Below are positions 17,247 through 26,601 of a stretch of DNA of 64,000 nt, piece after piece (the stretch's first letter is position 1; every line of letters starts with the position of its first letter). A model generated the notes under the pieces. The model worked only from the letters and a program-made list of their open reading frames with translations. It was not told where the DNA came from and made no database searches. Made by a program: the position numbers and the translations under genes. Source of the DNA: Gemmatimonadota bacterium. GTDB lineage: Bacteria; Gemmatimonadota; Gemmatimonadetes; Longimicrobiales; Longimicrobiaceae. The stretch lies in the NCBI GenBank assembly GCA_028287185.1, contig JAQBQD010000161.1:1-64000 (forward strand). The letters run 5' to 3'.

Positions 17247-17397
17247 CGTGGTGCCTCCTGCTCGGTTTCGGACGGATGCTTCCCCTTCTGTCGATCTTCT
17301 GCTTCGATCGTCCGGAGCTCGATCGATTCCACTTCGGCTCCGCGTTCGGCTTCGATCCGGCCTCGTTCGATCGATGGCTCTCTCCGTGAACCGCAGC

Positions 17398-19446
17398 TCA
17401 GCGCCGCTGGAAGTTGGGCGAGCCGAGGACGAGGCCCAGCGCGCGGGCCGCCTGCCGACGCGGATCGGGGTCGTTCTGCGACGACAGGTCTTCATGGAGG
17501 GTCCTCAGCAGCGATTCGTCCACGGGTCCGGGCAGGACGGCTTGGACGATGCGGCGCAGCGCGGCGTCGTCCAGCGTGCGCGGCATGCCTCCGAGGAAGA
17601 AGACGGCCGGGTCCGGCGCGGCGCCGTCGATGCGGCCCGCGGCGAGCGCCAGGCCGAAGTTCATGCGGCTGAGCATGGCGCCGCTGTTGGTCCACGCCTC
17701 GTCGCGGTTGGGATACCCGGTGGGGGGCGACGACAGGTACGGCACCTGGCCGAAGCCGCGCAGCGCCTGCAGCACGCCGCGCGAGGGGCCCACGTCCGCC
17801 CCCGTGGCGCGCAGGGCGCCGGCCACGAACTCCACCGGCGTCTTCACCTTGGACGTGCGCAGGCGCGGGTCCGCGAACTCGGGCGACAGGAAGAGCGCCC
17901 GCGTCACCTCGCGCAGGTCGCCGCCGGTGCGCAGGAACGTCTGCGCCAGGCGCTCGACCAGCGCGGGCGGGGGATCGTCCGCCACGAAGCGCTCGGCGAG
18001 CTGGCGGGCGATGTGGCGCGCGGTGGCCGGGCTCGTCGCCAGCAGGTGCAGCACCTCGCGCCCGTCCTCCTCGCCGCGGCCCGCCGGCAGGCGGTGCCCG
18101 AGGACCGTCTTCTCCCCCTGGTCGTGCATCGGGCCGCGAAAGACGAAGGCGGGGTCGATCTCCAGCGCGCCGCGGCCCCTGCGACGCGGGAGCTGCACGG
18201 ACCACCCGGTGAAGGCGCGCGCCACCTCGCCCACGTCGTGCTGCGTGTATCCGCCGTCCACGCCCAGCGTGTGCAGCTCCATCAGCTCGCGGGCGTAGTT
18301 CTCGTTCAGCCCGCGCGTCCGGCGGCGCGCCATCGTGCCGGCGGACGCGGTTTCGGCGACGGCGAGCATCTGCGCCTGCGGCTCCGTCAGGCGGCCGGAG
18401 CGGATCACCGCCTGGCGCTGCGCCGGCGTCAGGCCGCGCCAGCGGGTGATCATCGCGTCCCGCCGGTCGGCCTGCGGGTTCAGCGAGTCCGGCACGGTGC
18501 TCTGCGCGTTGTCGAGATAGACGAGCATCGCGGGGTGCCGCGCCGTCGCCAGGAGCAGGTCCTCGAACCTTCCGAAGACGTGGGGGCGGATGGCCGTGCG
18601 CTCGTAGTCGGCGACCAGGTACCGGTCCGCCGCCTTGCCCCAGAACACGTTGAAGTGGTTGAACCAGAAGTCCGTCATCACCTCCTGCAGCTGCCGCTGG
18701 GAGTAGACGGCCCGCTGCACCTTGGCCCCCGCCAGGTCGAACAGGATGCGCTGCGGCCCCTGCGCCGCGCGCCCTCCCTGCTCGCCCGCCTCCGCGCCGC
18801 CGGCGGGCGTGGCGGGGCGACGGCTTCCGCGCGGCCGGTTCGCCCGCATCTCCGGCCGGCCGACCGCGTTCCGCGCATCCGGGGACATCGACGCAGCGCC
18901 TTCCATCGCCCGAGAATCCGCCGACATCGACTCGCCGCCGTCCTGCGCCGCCGCCGTCATCCGCGCGGAGTCGCGCATCACGCGGCCGGACGGGCGACCG
19001 GCGGCGGAGTCGGCGCGGGCGCGGGCCTCCCGCTGCTGGCGCGTGGGCTGGGGATACGCGGCGTACAGGTCCGCGACGGTCATGGATGCGGCGGGAAACT
19101 GCGCGATCCGCGCGTCCAGCGCCGCGTCGTCGATGCGCTCGGGGTGAAGCTGCCCGTCGAGCCACGCCTGCGGCCCCATCCGCAGCACCTCGTCCAGGTC
19201 CCGCGGCCGCACGCCGAAGGTGGCGCGGCGCAGCAGGTGCAGCGCGAACGCCGTGTCCGTGCGCGGCGCATCAGCCCGGTCGACGGTCGGCGAAAGGGAT
19301 GCGCGGTGGACGAGCACCGGACGCAGCGAGCCGCCCAGCGCACGCCCGGGAATGAAGGCGGCTCCCAGCGCGGCGGCGGAGAGCAGCACGGCGGCGGCGG
19401 TGCCGGCGCGGCGGCGGAAGGGTGGGGACGGGGAGATCGGGTTCAT
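17398..19446 (-). CDS. DUF1800 family exported protein
   Basis: 682 residues. A signal-anchor-like hydrophobic stretch (AAAVLLSAAALGAAF) lies near residues 15-30. The DUF1800 domain starts around residue 65 (LHLLRRATFGVRPRDLDEVL) and continues with FWFNHFNVFWGK, PAMLVYLDNAQS, the family hallmark LNENYARELMELHTLGVDGG, FTGWSVQ, and the C-terminal SPPTGYPNRDEAWTNSGAML. A disordered Ser/Ala/Asp-rich insertion lies at about residues 135-200. The function of the family is unknown; it is nearly always encoded beside DUF1501, as here. ATG 19446 is preferred over an in-frame GTG nine bases upstream. Confidence 0.9.
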   Translation of the reverse strand: MNPISPSPPFRRRAGTAAAVLLSAAALGAAFIPGRALGGSLRPVLVHRASLSPTVDRADAPRTDTAFALHLLRRATFGVRPRDLDEVLRMGPQAWLDGQLHPERIDDAALDARIAQFPAASMTVADLYAAYPQPTRQQREARARADSAAGRPSGRVMRDSARMTAAAQDGGESMSADSRAMEGAASMSPDARNAVGRPEMRANRPRGSRRPATPAGGAEAGEQGGRAAQGPQRILFDLAGAKVQRAVYSQRQLQEVMTDFWFNHFNVFWGKAADRYLVADYERTAIRPHVFGRFEDLLLATARHPAMLVYLDNAQSTVPDSLNPQADRRDAMITRWRGLTPAQRQAVIRSGRLTEPQAQMLAVAETASAGTMARRRTRGLNENYARELMELHTLGVDGGYTQHDVGEVARAFTGWSVQLPRRRGRGALEIDPAFVFRGPMHDQGEKTVLGHRLPAGRGEEDGREVLHLLATSPATARHIARQLAERFVADDPPPALVERLAQTFLRTGGDLREVTRALFLSPEFADPRLRTSKVKTPVEFVAGALRATGADVGPSRGVLQALRGFGQVPYLSSPPTGYPNRDEAWTNSGAMLSRMNFGLALAAGRIDGAAPDPAVFFLGGMPRTLDDAALRRIVQAVLPGPVDESLLRTLHEDLSSQNDPDPRRQAARALGLVLGSPNFQRR

Positions 19447-19915
19447 CGGCGGCACCGGGCGCGTGTCCCTGCGGTCGTTCGGTGGATGAGGGCGCGGACG
19501 GGCCGCCGCTCACCCAGGAACTACATCCGCTTCGCGATGGGCGTTGGGACGTTGCGGCGGCGCGCACCCAGACGCCTGCGCGGGTGGCGGAGGAGCGCGC
19601 GGCGCCCCGCCCGCGGGTTGGAAACCCGAAGGGCCACCGGGCGCCCGCTGCTCTCCTCGCGCGGCACCGGCATCCCGGCGGTCCCCCACGGCTCTCGCCC
19701 GACGACGACCGCCGCTCGACGATCGCCCGCATGTCAGAGACACCCGCCGCGCGCCGTTCCACGTCAGCGAAATGTCAGAGCCCGCCGGCCCGCGGCGGAA
19801 CATCGAGGGCGAGGGCCGGAGTATCAACCTTACGAGAAGCTGTCATGCGGGCCCGCCGTCCCGTCCGGGCGAGCAGTGCAGGCGCCTGCTTCCATCCCCA
19901 TCCCGAGCATCCCCC
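19447..19915. other. Divergent intergenic region without a recognisable gene
   Basis: About 470 bp between the divergent DUF1800 and VIT/VWA genes. It must contain both promoters, but no pair of boxes stands out; a TAGTTC -10-like sequence on the minus strand near 19520 lacks a matching -35. No repeat family member seen. Confidence 0.4.
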
Positions 19916-22150
19916 ATGCGACTCCGCGCCCTGCTCGCCGCGCTCGTCCTGCTCGCCCCCGCCGCCGTTCCGCTCCGCGCGCAGGGCATCATCGTGCCCA
20001 GCTGCCGCGACTGCCGGCCGTGGGTTCCGGGCAGGCCGCCGTTTCCCAACGTGCTGCCCGTGCAGTCGGTGCAGGTGGAGACGGGCATCCAGGGGCAGGT
20101 GGCCACCACGCACGTCACGCAGGTGTTCCGCAACGAGACGGACCTGACGCTGGAGGGGACGTACCTGTTCCCCATCCCCGAGCGCGCCTCCATCGCCGAG
20201 TTCGCCATCTGGGACGGCGAGCGGCGCATCGCCGGCGAGGTGCGCTCGCGCGAGGAGGCGCGGCGCATCTACGACGGCATCGTGCGGCGGCGGCGCGACC
20301 CGGGGCTGCTGGAGTACGCGGGCCAGGACCTGTTCCAGGCCAGCATCTTTCCCATCCCGCCCCGTGGCACCAAGAAGCTGGAGATCACCTATACGCAGGT
20401 TCTGGCGGCCGAGGGCGGCACGGTGGGCTACCGCTACGCGCTGGGAACGGGCCGCGGCTTCGCGCCGCCGGAACGGGTGTCGGCACGGGTGGAGATCCGC
20501 GGCGATCGTCCCATCGGCGCCGTCTACTCGCCCACGCATGACGTGGAGGTGCGGCGCGGCGAGGGCGACCGGCGCGCCACGGTGAGCTTCGAGACGGGGA
20601 GGCGCTCGGAGCGGCGCGACTTCCAGCTCTTCTTTTCGCCCGCGGCGGGGGACGTGGCGGCGTCGCTGGTCACCTACCGCGAGCCGGGCAAGGACGGCTA
20701 CTTCCTGCTGCTGCTGAGCCCCCGCAGCGACGCGACCGAGCGGGAGTACGCGGCCAAGGACGTGGTGTACGTGCTGGACACCAGCGGCTCCATGCGCGAA
20801 GAGGGCAAGATCGACAAGGCCAAGCGCGCGCTGGAGTTCGGGGTGCGGGGGCTGGGGCCTGAGGACCGCTTCAACGTGATCTCGTTCGCGGGCGAGACGC
20901 GGCTGATGGAGACGGGCCTGATCCGCGCCGACGCCACCGGCCGCGCGCGCGGCGTGCAGTTCGTGCGCGGCCTGACGGCCACGGGCGGCACCAACATCGA
21001 CGAGGCGCTGACCGACGCGCTGCGCCAGTTTCCCGCGGACGGCACCCGCCCGCGGCTGCTGGTGTTCCTCACCGACGGCCTGCCGACGGTGGGCGAGACG
21101 GACCCGGAGCGCATCCTGACGCACGTGCGCGCGGCGGCCGGCGGGCACCTGCGCCTGTTCAGCTTCGGCGTGGGATACGACGTGAACACGCGCCTGCTGG
21201 ACCGCGTGGCGGCCGAGAACGGCGGCACGGCCGACTACGTGGAGCCGCAGGAGGACCTGGAGGCCAAGGTCAGCCGCTTCTTCGACAAGGTGAACCACCC
21301 CGTGCTCACCGACCTGGCGCTGGACGCCGGAGGCGTGCGCACCGACCTGGTGTATCCCCGCGCCCTGCCCGACCTGTTCCGCGGCAGCCAGGTGGCGCTG
21401 GTGGGCCGCTACCGCAACCCGGCCGATCTGCGCGACGTCGCCCTGCGCCTCACGGGCACCGCCGGCCGCGAGCGCCGCACCTTCACCTACGCGGGAATGC
21501 GCTTTCCCCTGCGCGCCGAGGCCAACGACTTCCTGCCGCGCCTGTGGGCCACGCGGCGGGTGGGGTGGCTGATGGAGCAGATCCGCACCCACGGCGAGGC
21601 CCGCGAGTTGCGCGACGAGGTGGTGGACCTGGGCACGCGCTATGGCATCGTGACCCCCTACACCTCGTTCCTGGCGGTGGAACCGGGGATGGAGGACCGG
21701 AACGCCTTCTCCGGCAACGGCGACGCGGGTGCGCTGCAGCGCCGGACCTCCGGCGGCATGCCCATGCCCGCGCCGCCGCCCCCGCCCTCCTCCCCCGCGC
21801 CGAACGTGAGCCTGGAGGCGGTGGTCACCACCAGCGGGCAGGCTGCCGTGCAGCAGTCCCGCCGCGACCGCGCGCAGCAGGACGCCGTCACGGTCGATTC
21901 CGTCGCCGCGGCCGGCGTACGCCGTGTGGGCGAGAAGACCTTCTACCTGCGCGGAGGCGTGTGGACCGACGCGGATCTCCGCGCCGATGCCGGGCTGCCG
22001 GTGACGGAGGTCCGGTTCGGCAGCGACGCCTACTTCGCCCTGCTGCAGCGCGCGCCGCGGCTGGCGCGCTGGTTCGCGCTGGGCGAGCGCGTGGCGGTGG
22101 TGATGGACGGCCGCGTGTACCGCAGCCTCCCCGCATCGGCGACGCCGTAG
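19916..22150 (+). CDS. VIT-domain and von Willebrand factor A protein (marine proteobacterial sortase-target-like / inter-alpha-trypsin type)
   Basis: 744 residues. Signal peptide 1-22 (MRLRALLAALVLLAPAAVPL, cleaved after LRAQ). The VIT domain covers about residues 45-165 (TTHVTQVFRNETDLTLEGTY, FPIPERASIAEF, FPIPPRGTKKLEITYTQ). The VWA domain covers about 280-450 with a complete metal site: DTSGSMREEG (D288), TGGTNIDEAL and FLTDGLPTVGE. A Pro-rich linker and a C-terminal domain follow. Exported adhesion- or complex-forming protein; the partner is unknown. The CRDCRPW near residue 30 could form a disulfide. A hairpin terminator follows 60 bp downstream. Confidence 0.9.
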   Translation: MRLRALLAALVLLAPAAVPLRAQGIIVPSCRDCRPWVPGRPPFPNVLPVQSVQVETGIQGQVATTHVTQVFRNETDLTLEGTYLFPIPERASIAEFAIWDGERRIAGEVRSREEARRIYDGIVRRRRDPGLLEYAGQDLFQASIFPIPPRGTKKLEITYTQVLAAEGGTVGYRYALGTGRGFAPPERVSARVEIRGDRPIGAVYSPTHDVEVRRGEGDRRATVSFETGRRSERRDFQLFFSPAAGDVAASLVTYREPGKDGYFLLLLSPRSDATEREYAAKDVVYVLDTSGSMREEGKIDKAKRALEFGVRGLGPEDRFNVISFAGETRLMETGLIRADATGRARGVQFVRGLTATGGTNIDEALTDALRQFPADGTRPRLLVFLTDGLPTVGETDPERILTHVRAAAGGHLRLFSFGVGYDVNTRLLDRVAAENGGTADYVEPQEDLEAKVSRFFDKVNHPVLTDLALDAGGVRTDLVYPRALPDLFRGSQVALVGRYRNPADLRDVALRLTGTAGRERRTFTYAGMRFPLRAEANDFLPRLWATRRVGWLMEQIRTHGEARELRDEVVDLGTRYGIVTPYTSFLAVEPGMEDRNAFSGNGDAGALQRRTSGGMPMPAPPPPPSSPAPNVSLEAVVTTSGQAAVQQSRRDRAQQDAVTVDSVAAAGVRRVGEKTFYLRGGVWTDADLRADAGLPVTEVRFGSDAYFALLQRAPRLARWFALGERVAVVMDGRVYRSLPASATP

Positions 22151-22210
22151 TCCTGACCGCGGCGGGTCGTCACGATCGCCGGGAGCCAGTGCACCGTGGG
22201 ACGTCGACGG

Positions 22211-22243
22211 AACCGCCCGCGTCGGCTGTCGACGCGGGCCGTT
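22211..22243 (+). terminator. Terminator hairpin after the VIT/VWA gene
   Basis: Stem CCCGCGTCG / CGACGCGGG with loop GCTGT, extendable by AACCG / GGCCGTT-type pairs. Confidence 0.6.
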
Positions 22244-22320
22244 CGCGTCCCGGCAGATGAGGTTTCCGATTCCGGGGAGATAACCGCCGACCAGAGAATC
22301 CTGCTGACCTGCGGTTTCCC

Positions 22321-22350
22321 TTGACTGTCTCCGGAACCGCGGCCATCGTT
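22321..22350 (+). promoter_or_regulatory. Predicted promoter of the MarR-type gene
   Basis: -35 TTGACT (22321-22326), 18-nt spacer, -10-like ATCGTT (22345-22350), about 60 bp before the ATG at 22412. Confidence 0.4.
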
Positions 22351-22411
22351 GCGCGCGGATGCCGGGCCCCAGCGGCCGTGGCCGCGGGCGGACAGCGAAC
22401 GGGCGGGTGCC

Positions 22412-22879
22412 ATGACGGGTCGGATCCAGCGCGAGCTGAAGCAGAGCAAGCCGGTGGGCAGCGTGGAGCAGGAGGCCTTCCTGAACCTGCTGCGCACCTC
22501 CAACGCGCTGATGGCGGGCCTTTCCGAGCTGCTGAAGGCCCACGACCTGACGCAGACGCAGTACAACGTGCTTCGCATCCTGCGCGGCGCGGGCGAGCCG
22601 GGCCTGACCGCGGGCGAGGTGGGCGACCGCATGATCACCCGCGACCCCGACGTCACCCGCCTGCTGGACCGGCTGGAGAAGCGGGGCCTGGTGGAGCGCT
22701 GGCGCTGCGGCCAGGACCGCCGCGTCGTGCGCACGCGCATCACCGCCGCGGGCCTCGCCGTGGTCGATCCGCTGGATGCGCCGGTGCTGGACCTGCACGC
22801 CCGCCAGCTCCACCACCTCGGCCCCGAGCGGCTGGACGCGCTGATCGGGCTGCTGGAGGCCGCGCGCGAGGGGATGTAA
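22412..22879 (+). CDS. MarR-family transcriptional regulator
   Basis: 155 residues. The winged helix spans about residues 40-125: LTQTQYNVLRILRGAGEPGLTAGEVGDRMITRDPDVTRLLDRLEKRGLVERWRCGQDRRVVRTRITAAG. The D-R-R--R-R wing is characteristic of MarR proteins. They usually act as dimers released from DNA by phenolic ligands or oxidants. No obvious divergent target lies next to it, since it is flanked by the VWA gene upstream and a DUF4186 gene downstream. The start at 22412 follows a weak GGCGGG. A terminator lies downstream, so it is probably monocistronic. Confidence 0.93.
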   Translation: MTGRIQRELKQSKPVGSVEQEAFLNLLRTSNALMAGLSELLKAHDLTQTQYNVLRILRGAGEPGLTAGEVGDRMITRDPDVTRLLDRLEKRGLVERWRCGQDRRVVRTRITAAGLAVVDPLDAPVLDLHARQLHHLGPERLDALIGLLEAAREGM

Positions 22880-22941
22880 GGCCGTTCCGGCGGAGGTGCT
22901 TGCGTGCGGAGCAGGCCCGCCGGTGAGGTGTATCGGCAGAT

Positions 22942-22971
22942 GCGGGGCCGTTCCTGCGGGAGCGGCCCCGC
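22942..22971 (+). terminator. Terminator hairpin after the MarR gene
   Basis: Stem GCGGGGCCG / CGGCCCCGC with a 12-nt loop. Confidence 0.6.
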
Positions 22972-23061
22972 CGCGTTTCCATCCACCGCCGATTGCCGGA
23001 GTGGGAAGGCGCGACGGGGATTGGTCGATCGAATGGGACGAGCGAGGAAAGGACGAGCGGG

Positions 23062-23478
23062 ATGCGGGACCTGGACGAGGTGTTCGGCGCGCTGGCGAAG
23101 TCCGACTTCCGGCGCCGTTTCCGGCTGCGCACGCAGGAGGCGGAGTACCTGCGCAGCCGCGGGCTGGAGACGGTGATGGAGCACGCGGCGGACTTCATCG
23201 CCAAACGGCTGGCGCCCGCGGAGCCGCCGAACGACGGCAAGCAGACGCCCATGCGCGGGCACCCCGCGTTCCTCGCGCAGCACGCCACCGGCACCTGCTG
23301 CCGCGGCTGCCTCGCCAGGTGGCACGCGATCCCCCGCGGCGTGGAGCTGACTCCCGAGCAGCGCGCTCACGTCCTCACCGCGATCCGCCGGTGGATCGAG
23401 ACGCAGGCGGCGGCCGCGCCGGTGGCTCCGTCGACCGGTCCACCGCGGGCGGAGCAGGGCGACCTGGGGATCGGGTAG
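23062..23478 (+). CDS. DUF4186 family protein
   Basis: 138 residues, the first 110 matching DUF4186: RRRFRLRTQEAEYLRSRGLE, HAADFIAKRLAP, then the very conserved NDGKQTPMRGHPAFLAQHAT and GTCCRGCLARWHAIPRG. The Cys-Cys-x-x-Cys with His residues suggests a metal site. The family is widespread and uncharacterised. The last 25 residues are a Pro/Ala-rich extension not usual in the family. An AAAGGA lies nine bases before the ATG. Confidence 0.85.
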   Translation: MRDLDEVFGALAKSDFRRRFRLRTQEAEYLRSRGLETVMEHAADFIAKRLAPAEPPNDGKQTPMRGHPAFLAQHATGTCCRGCLARWHAIPRGVELTPEQRAHVLTAIRRWIETQAAAAPVAPSTGPPRAEQGDLGIG

Positions 23479-23782
23479 ATCTCCATCGGCATGTCCGGTG
23501 TCCTCGTGGCATCACGCAGGGCGGAACGCTTCGCGCGGACGCCTCGGATCCGGATCTCCCGATCCCCCCGTCGGCCTGGCCGCCGCGCATCTCCGCCTCA
23601 TCCGAATCGTCCCCGCCCGAATCCCCGCGATCCCGCCGAACGTCGCCCCTGCGCGTCGCTACACTTTCGCCCGGCGCGGGGCCAACTTCCGCGTCTCCAG
23701 TGGTGTACATTGGAAAAGGACCCACGGACCGTCCCGCCGCCCGCGCGAACGCGGGGGTGGGCGGTTCCCCACGCCAGGCCGC
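23479..23782. other. Intergenic region upstream of the P450 gene
   Basis: 304 bp; should hold the promoter of the P450-kinase unit. No repeat or convincing promoter pair is visible; a TACACT-like -10 lies near 23660. Confidence 0.4.
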
Positions 23783-25141
23783 ATGAGCGCACTCGCCGCC
23801 ACGCCGGACCCTCCCGGCCCGGGCCGCGGCATTCCCGGCCGCACGCTGCTGGCCTTTCGCGGCGATCCGCCGGCGTTCCTCACGCGGGTGCACCGGCGGC
23901 ACGGCGACGTGGCGGTGTTCCGCATCGGGCCGCGGCGCATGTACCTGCTGGGGCACCCGGACCACGTACAGGACGTGCTGGTCACCCGCCACCGCAACTT
24001 CATCAAGAGCCTGGCGCTGCAGCGCTCGCGCGCGCTGCTGGGGCAGGGGCTGCTCACCAGCGAGGGCGACTTCCACCTGCGGCAGCGGCGCATGGCGCAG
24101 CCCGCCTTCCTGCGCCGTCGCATGGACGCGTACGGCGCCGTGATGGCCGGCTTCGCGGAGCGCGCGGACGCAGGATGGACGGACGGCGGCACGCTGGACG
24201 CCGCGCGCGAGATGAACCGGCTGACCCTCGCCATCGCCGCGCGCACGCTCTTCGGCGCCGAGGTGCGGCACGAGGCGGACGAGATCGGCCGCGCGCTGGA
24301 CGACGCGCTGGGGTTGTTCTCGCGCCTCAGCAACCCGTTCGCCTTCCTGCTGGACCGGCTTCCCGTGCCCGGCACCCTGCGGATGAAGCGCGCCCGCGCG
24401 CGCCTGGACGCCACCATCTACCGCATGATCGCCGAGGCCCGCGCCCGGGGCGGCTCCGCCGAGCGCGGCGACCTGCTGTCGCTGCTGCTGGCCGCCCGCG
24501 ACGAGGAGGGGGACGGCGGCGCGATGACGGACGAGCAGCTCCGCGACGAGGCGCTCACCCTGTTCCTGGCCGGCCACGAGACCACCGCCAACGCCCTCGC
24601 CTGGACCTGGCACCTGCTGGGCGCCCATCCGGAAGCCGAGGCGCGCCTGCACGCCGAGCTGGCGGACGTCCTGGGCGGCCGCACGCCCGCGCCGGACGAC
24701 GTGCCGCGCCTGCCCTTCACCCGCGCCGTGCTGGCCGAGTCCATGCGCCTCTTCCCGCCGGCGTGGGCCATCGGGCGCGAGCCGCTGGAGGACTTCGAGA
24801 TCGGCGGATACACGGTGCGCGCCGGGACGGTGGTGCTGATGAGCCCCTGGCTGACGCACCGGGACGGGCGGTTCTTTCCCGATCCCGACCGCTTCCTGCC
24901 GGAGCGCTGGACGCCGGAGATGGAGGCGGGGCTGCACCGCTACGCCTACTTTCCCTTCGGCGGCGGGCCGCGCAAGTGCATCGGCGAGCACTTCGCCTGG
25001 CTGGAGGGCACGCTGGTCCTGGCGACCCTTGCGCAGCGCTGGCGCCTGCGGCCGCTGCCCGGGCACGCGGTGGGCACCGAGCCGCGCATCACCCTGCGCC
25101 CGCGCGGGGGGCTGCCCATGCGCGCGGAGCGCCGCCGGTGA
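23783..25141 (+). CDS. Cytochrome P450 (CYP102/CYP4-like class)
   Basis: 452 residues, soluble bacterial P450. Oxygen-activating I-helix motif AGHETT at residues 263-268, K-helix E-x-x-R in LAESMRLFPPAW, aromatic PERW segment, and haem-binding FPFGGGPRKCIGEHF with the proximal ligand C399. The N-terminus GRGIPGRTLLAFRGDPPAFL has no membrane anchor. The sequence style (fatty-acid hydroxylase-like ESMRLFPPAW-IGREP) suggests hydroxylation of lipids or terpenoids. No ferredoxin or reductase gene is nearby. Its TGA overlaps the GTG of the following histidine kinase gene by four bases, an unusual partnership. Confidence 0.94.
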   Translation: MSALAATPDPPGPGRGIPGRTLLAFRGDPPAFLTRVHRRHGDVAVFRIGPRRMYLLGHPDHVQDVLVTRHRNFIKSLALQRSRALLGQGLLTSEGDFHLRQRRMAQPAFLRRRMDAYGAVMAGFAERADAGWTDGGTLDAAREMNRLTLAIAARTLFGAEVRHEADEIGRALDDALGLFSRLSNPFAFLLDRLPVPGTLRMKRARARLDATIYRMIAEARARGGSAERGDLLSLLLAARDEEGDGGAMTDEQLRDEALTLFLAGHETTANALAWTWHLLGAHPEAEARLHAELADVLGGRTPAPDDVPRLPFTRAVLAESMRLFPPAWAIGREPLEDFEIGGYTVRAGTVVLMSPWLTHRDGRFFPDPDRFLPERWTPEMEAGLHRYAYFPFGGGPRKCIGEHFAWLEGTLVLATLAQRWRLRPLPGHAVGTEPRITLRPRGGLPMRAERRR

Positions 25142-26601
25142 GCGCTCCCGCGAACGACCGAGCGATGGGCGGGGACGGCTCGCGGACGCGGGCGGCCTGG
25201 CGCAACCTGGCGCCGCTGGTGCTTGCCATCGGCTCCCTGCTGGCGCTGGTGGCGGCGCTCTTCGCCCTGCAGCGGAGCACAGACGTGCTGCGCGCCGAGC
25301 TGGCCACCGTGGGCGAGGCGCGGGCGCACCTGAACGGCTTCCAGACGGGGCTGGCGCGAGAGATGTCGGCGCAGCGCGGCAACCTGCTGTTCGAGGACAC
25401 CTCGTTCGTGCAGGACGAGCGGGAGGGCAGGGACGAGGAGGTGAGCACCGCGCGCGAGCTGGAGCCCCTCGCGGTGAGCCTGGGCGCCGTAGCCACGGCC
25501 GCGTACGACACGCTGCGGGCGCGCGCCGACGAGTGGCACCGCTTTCCCGGCGATCCCGCCTCCCTGCGCGGCCGGCCCGCCGCCGAGGTGCGCGCCCTGC
25601 TGGTGCGGCGCGAGCGGGTGTTCGAGCGGGTGTTGGAGGCGGGCGCCGGGCTGGACCGCGCCATCACGCGCGTGGAGGACGGGCGCATCGAGCGCCTGCG
25701 GCACCTGGATGAGGTGCGGATGCTGCTGGCGGTGGGGCTGGTGGCGGTGGCGCTGGCCTCCGTTGTGGGGCTGGCGCGGGTGGCCGGGCGGCTGCGGGCG
25801 CTGAACGAGCAGGCGCTGGGGCTGGCGGAGGAGGCCGAGCGGCGGCGCCTGGCGCTGGAGGCGGTGGCCGAGGAGAAGGGCCGCTTCCTGCGCGGCGTCG
25901 CCCACGACCTCAAGAACCCGCTGGGCGCCATCGACGCCTACGCTCAACTCCTGGAGGCGGGGGTGCGCGGCCCCATGCCCGACGAGCAGCTCGTGTTCGT
26001 GGGCCGCATCCGCCGCGTCACGCAGGAATGCGTGGGCATCATCCAGGACCTGCTGCACCTGGCGAAGGCCGAGGCGCGCCAGCTTCGCATCGACCGGCGC
26101 GCCACGGACCTGGCGCAGCTCGTGCACGAGGCCACCGACGACTACCGCGCGGCCGTGGACGCGGGCGGCTTCACTCTCAGCCTGTCGCTGGCGGACGACC
26201 TGGACGCGGTGCACACCGACGGGCGCCGGGTGCGCGAGATCCTGGGAAACCTGCTGAGCAACGCGCTGAAGCACACGCCCAGGGGCGGGCGGATGGAGGT
26301 GCGGCTGGAGGAGCGCCGCGAGCGCGGGGCGGGGTGGGTGGTGCTGGAGGTGGGCGACAGCGGGCCCGGCATCCCGCCCGACGAGCGCGAGCGCATCTTC
26401 GCCGAGTTCCACCGCCTGTCGCCCGAGCGGGTGCACGGAAGCGGGATCGGGCTCGCCATCAGCCGGCAGATTGCGCGGCTGCTGGGGGGCGACCTGACGG
26501 TGGGGGGAGAGCCGGGCCGCGGCGCCGTGTTCACCCTCTGGCTCCCCCGCGGCGCGGTGGCCGCGGCGGAGCCCGCGTCACGCGCGCTGGCGGGCCTCTG
26601 A
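25138..26601 (+). CDS. Membrane sensor histidine kinase, translationally coupled to the P450
   Basis: 487 residues. TM1 near residues 20-42 (LVLAIGSLLALVAALFAL), a periplasmic four-helix CHASE3-like sensor domain (about 45-190), TM2 near 198-215, a coiled-coil linker without clear HAMP, then HisKA with H256 in GVAHDLKNPLG. The ATPase domain has the N box REILGNLLSNALKHT, G1 VGDSGPGIPP and G2 GSGIGLAIS. The GTG start at 25138 overlaps the P450 stop (GTGA). No response regulator gene is adjacent, so it is an orphan. Its 3' end overlaps the convergent HD-GYP gene by 24 bp. Confidence 0.93.
   Translation: MSAPANDRAMGGDGSRTRAAWRNLAPLVLAIGSLLALVAALFALQRSTDVLRAELATVGEARAHLNGFQTGLAREMSAQRGNLLFEDTSFVQDEREGRDEEVSTARELEPLAVSLGAVATAAYDTLRARADEWHRFPGDPASLRGRPAAEVRALLVRRERVFERVLEAGAGLDRAITRVEDGRIERLRHLDEVRMLLAVGLVAVALASVVGLARVAGRLRALNEQALGLAEEAERRRLALEAVAEEKGRFLRGVAHDLKNPLGAIDAYAQLLEAGVRGPMPDEQLVFVGRIRRVTQECVGIIQDLLHLAKAEARQLRIDRRATDLAQLVHEATDDYRAAVDAGGFTLSLSLADDLDAVHTDGRRVREILGNLLSNALKHTPRGGRMEVRLEERRERGAGWVVLEVGDSGPGIPPDERERIFAEFHRLSPERVHGSGIGLAISRQIARLLGGDLTVGGEPGRGAVFTLWLPRGAVAAAEPASRALAGL

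Noticed and set aside
23491-26601. Apparent P450-kinase fusion in a single long frame
   Set aside because: The P450 is in a different frame and has its own stop; the upstream part of this frame is a shadow. The genes overlap by four bases only.
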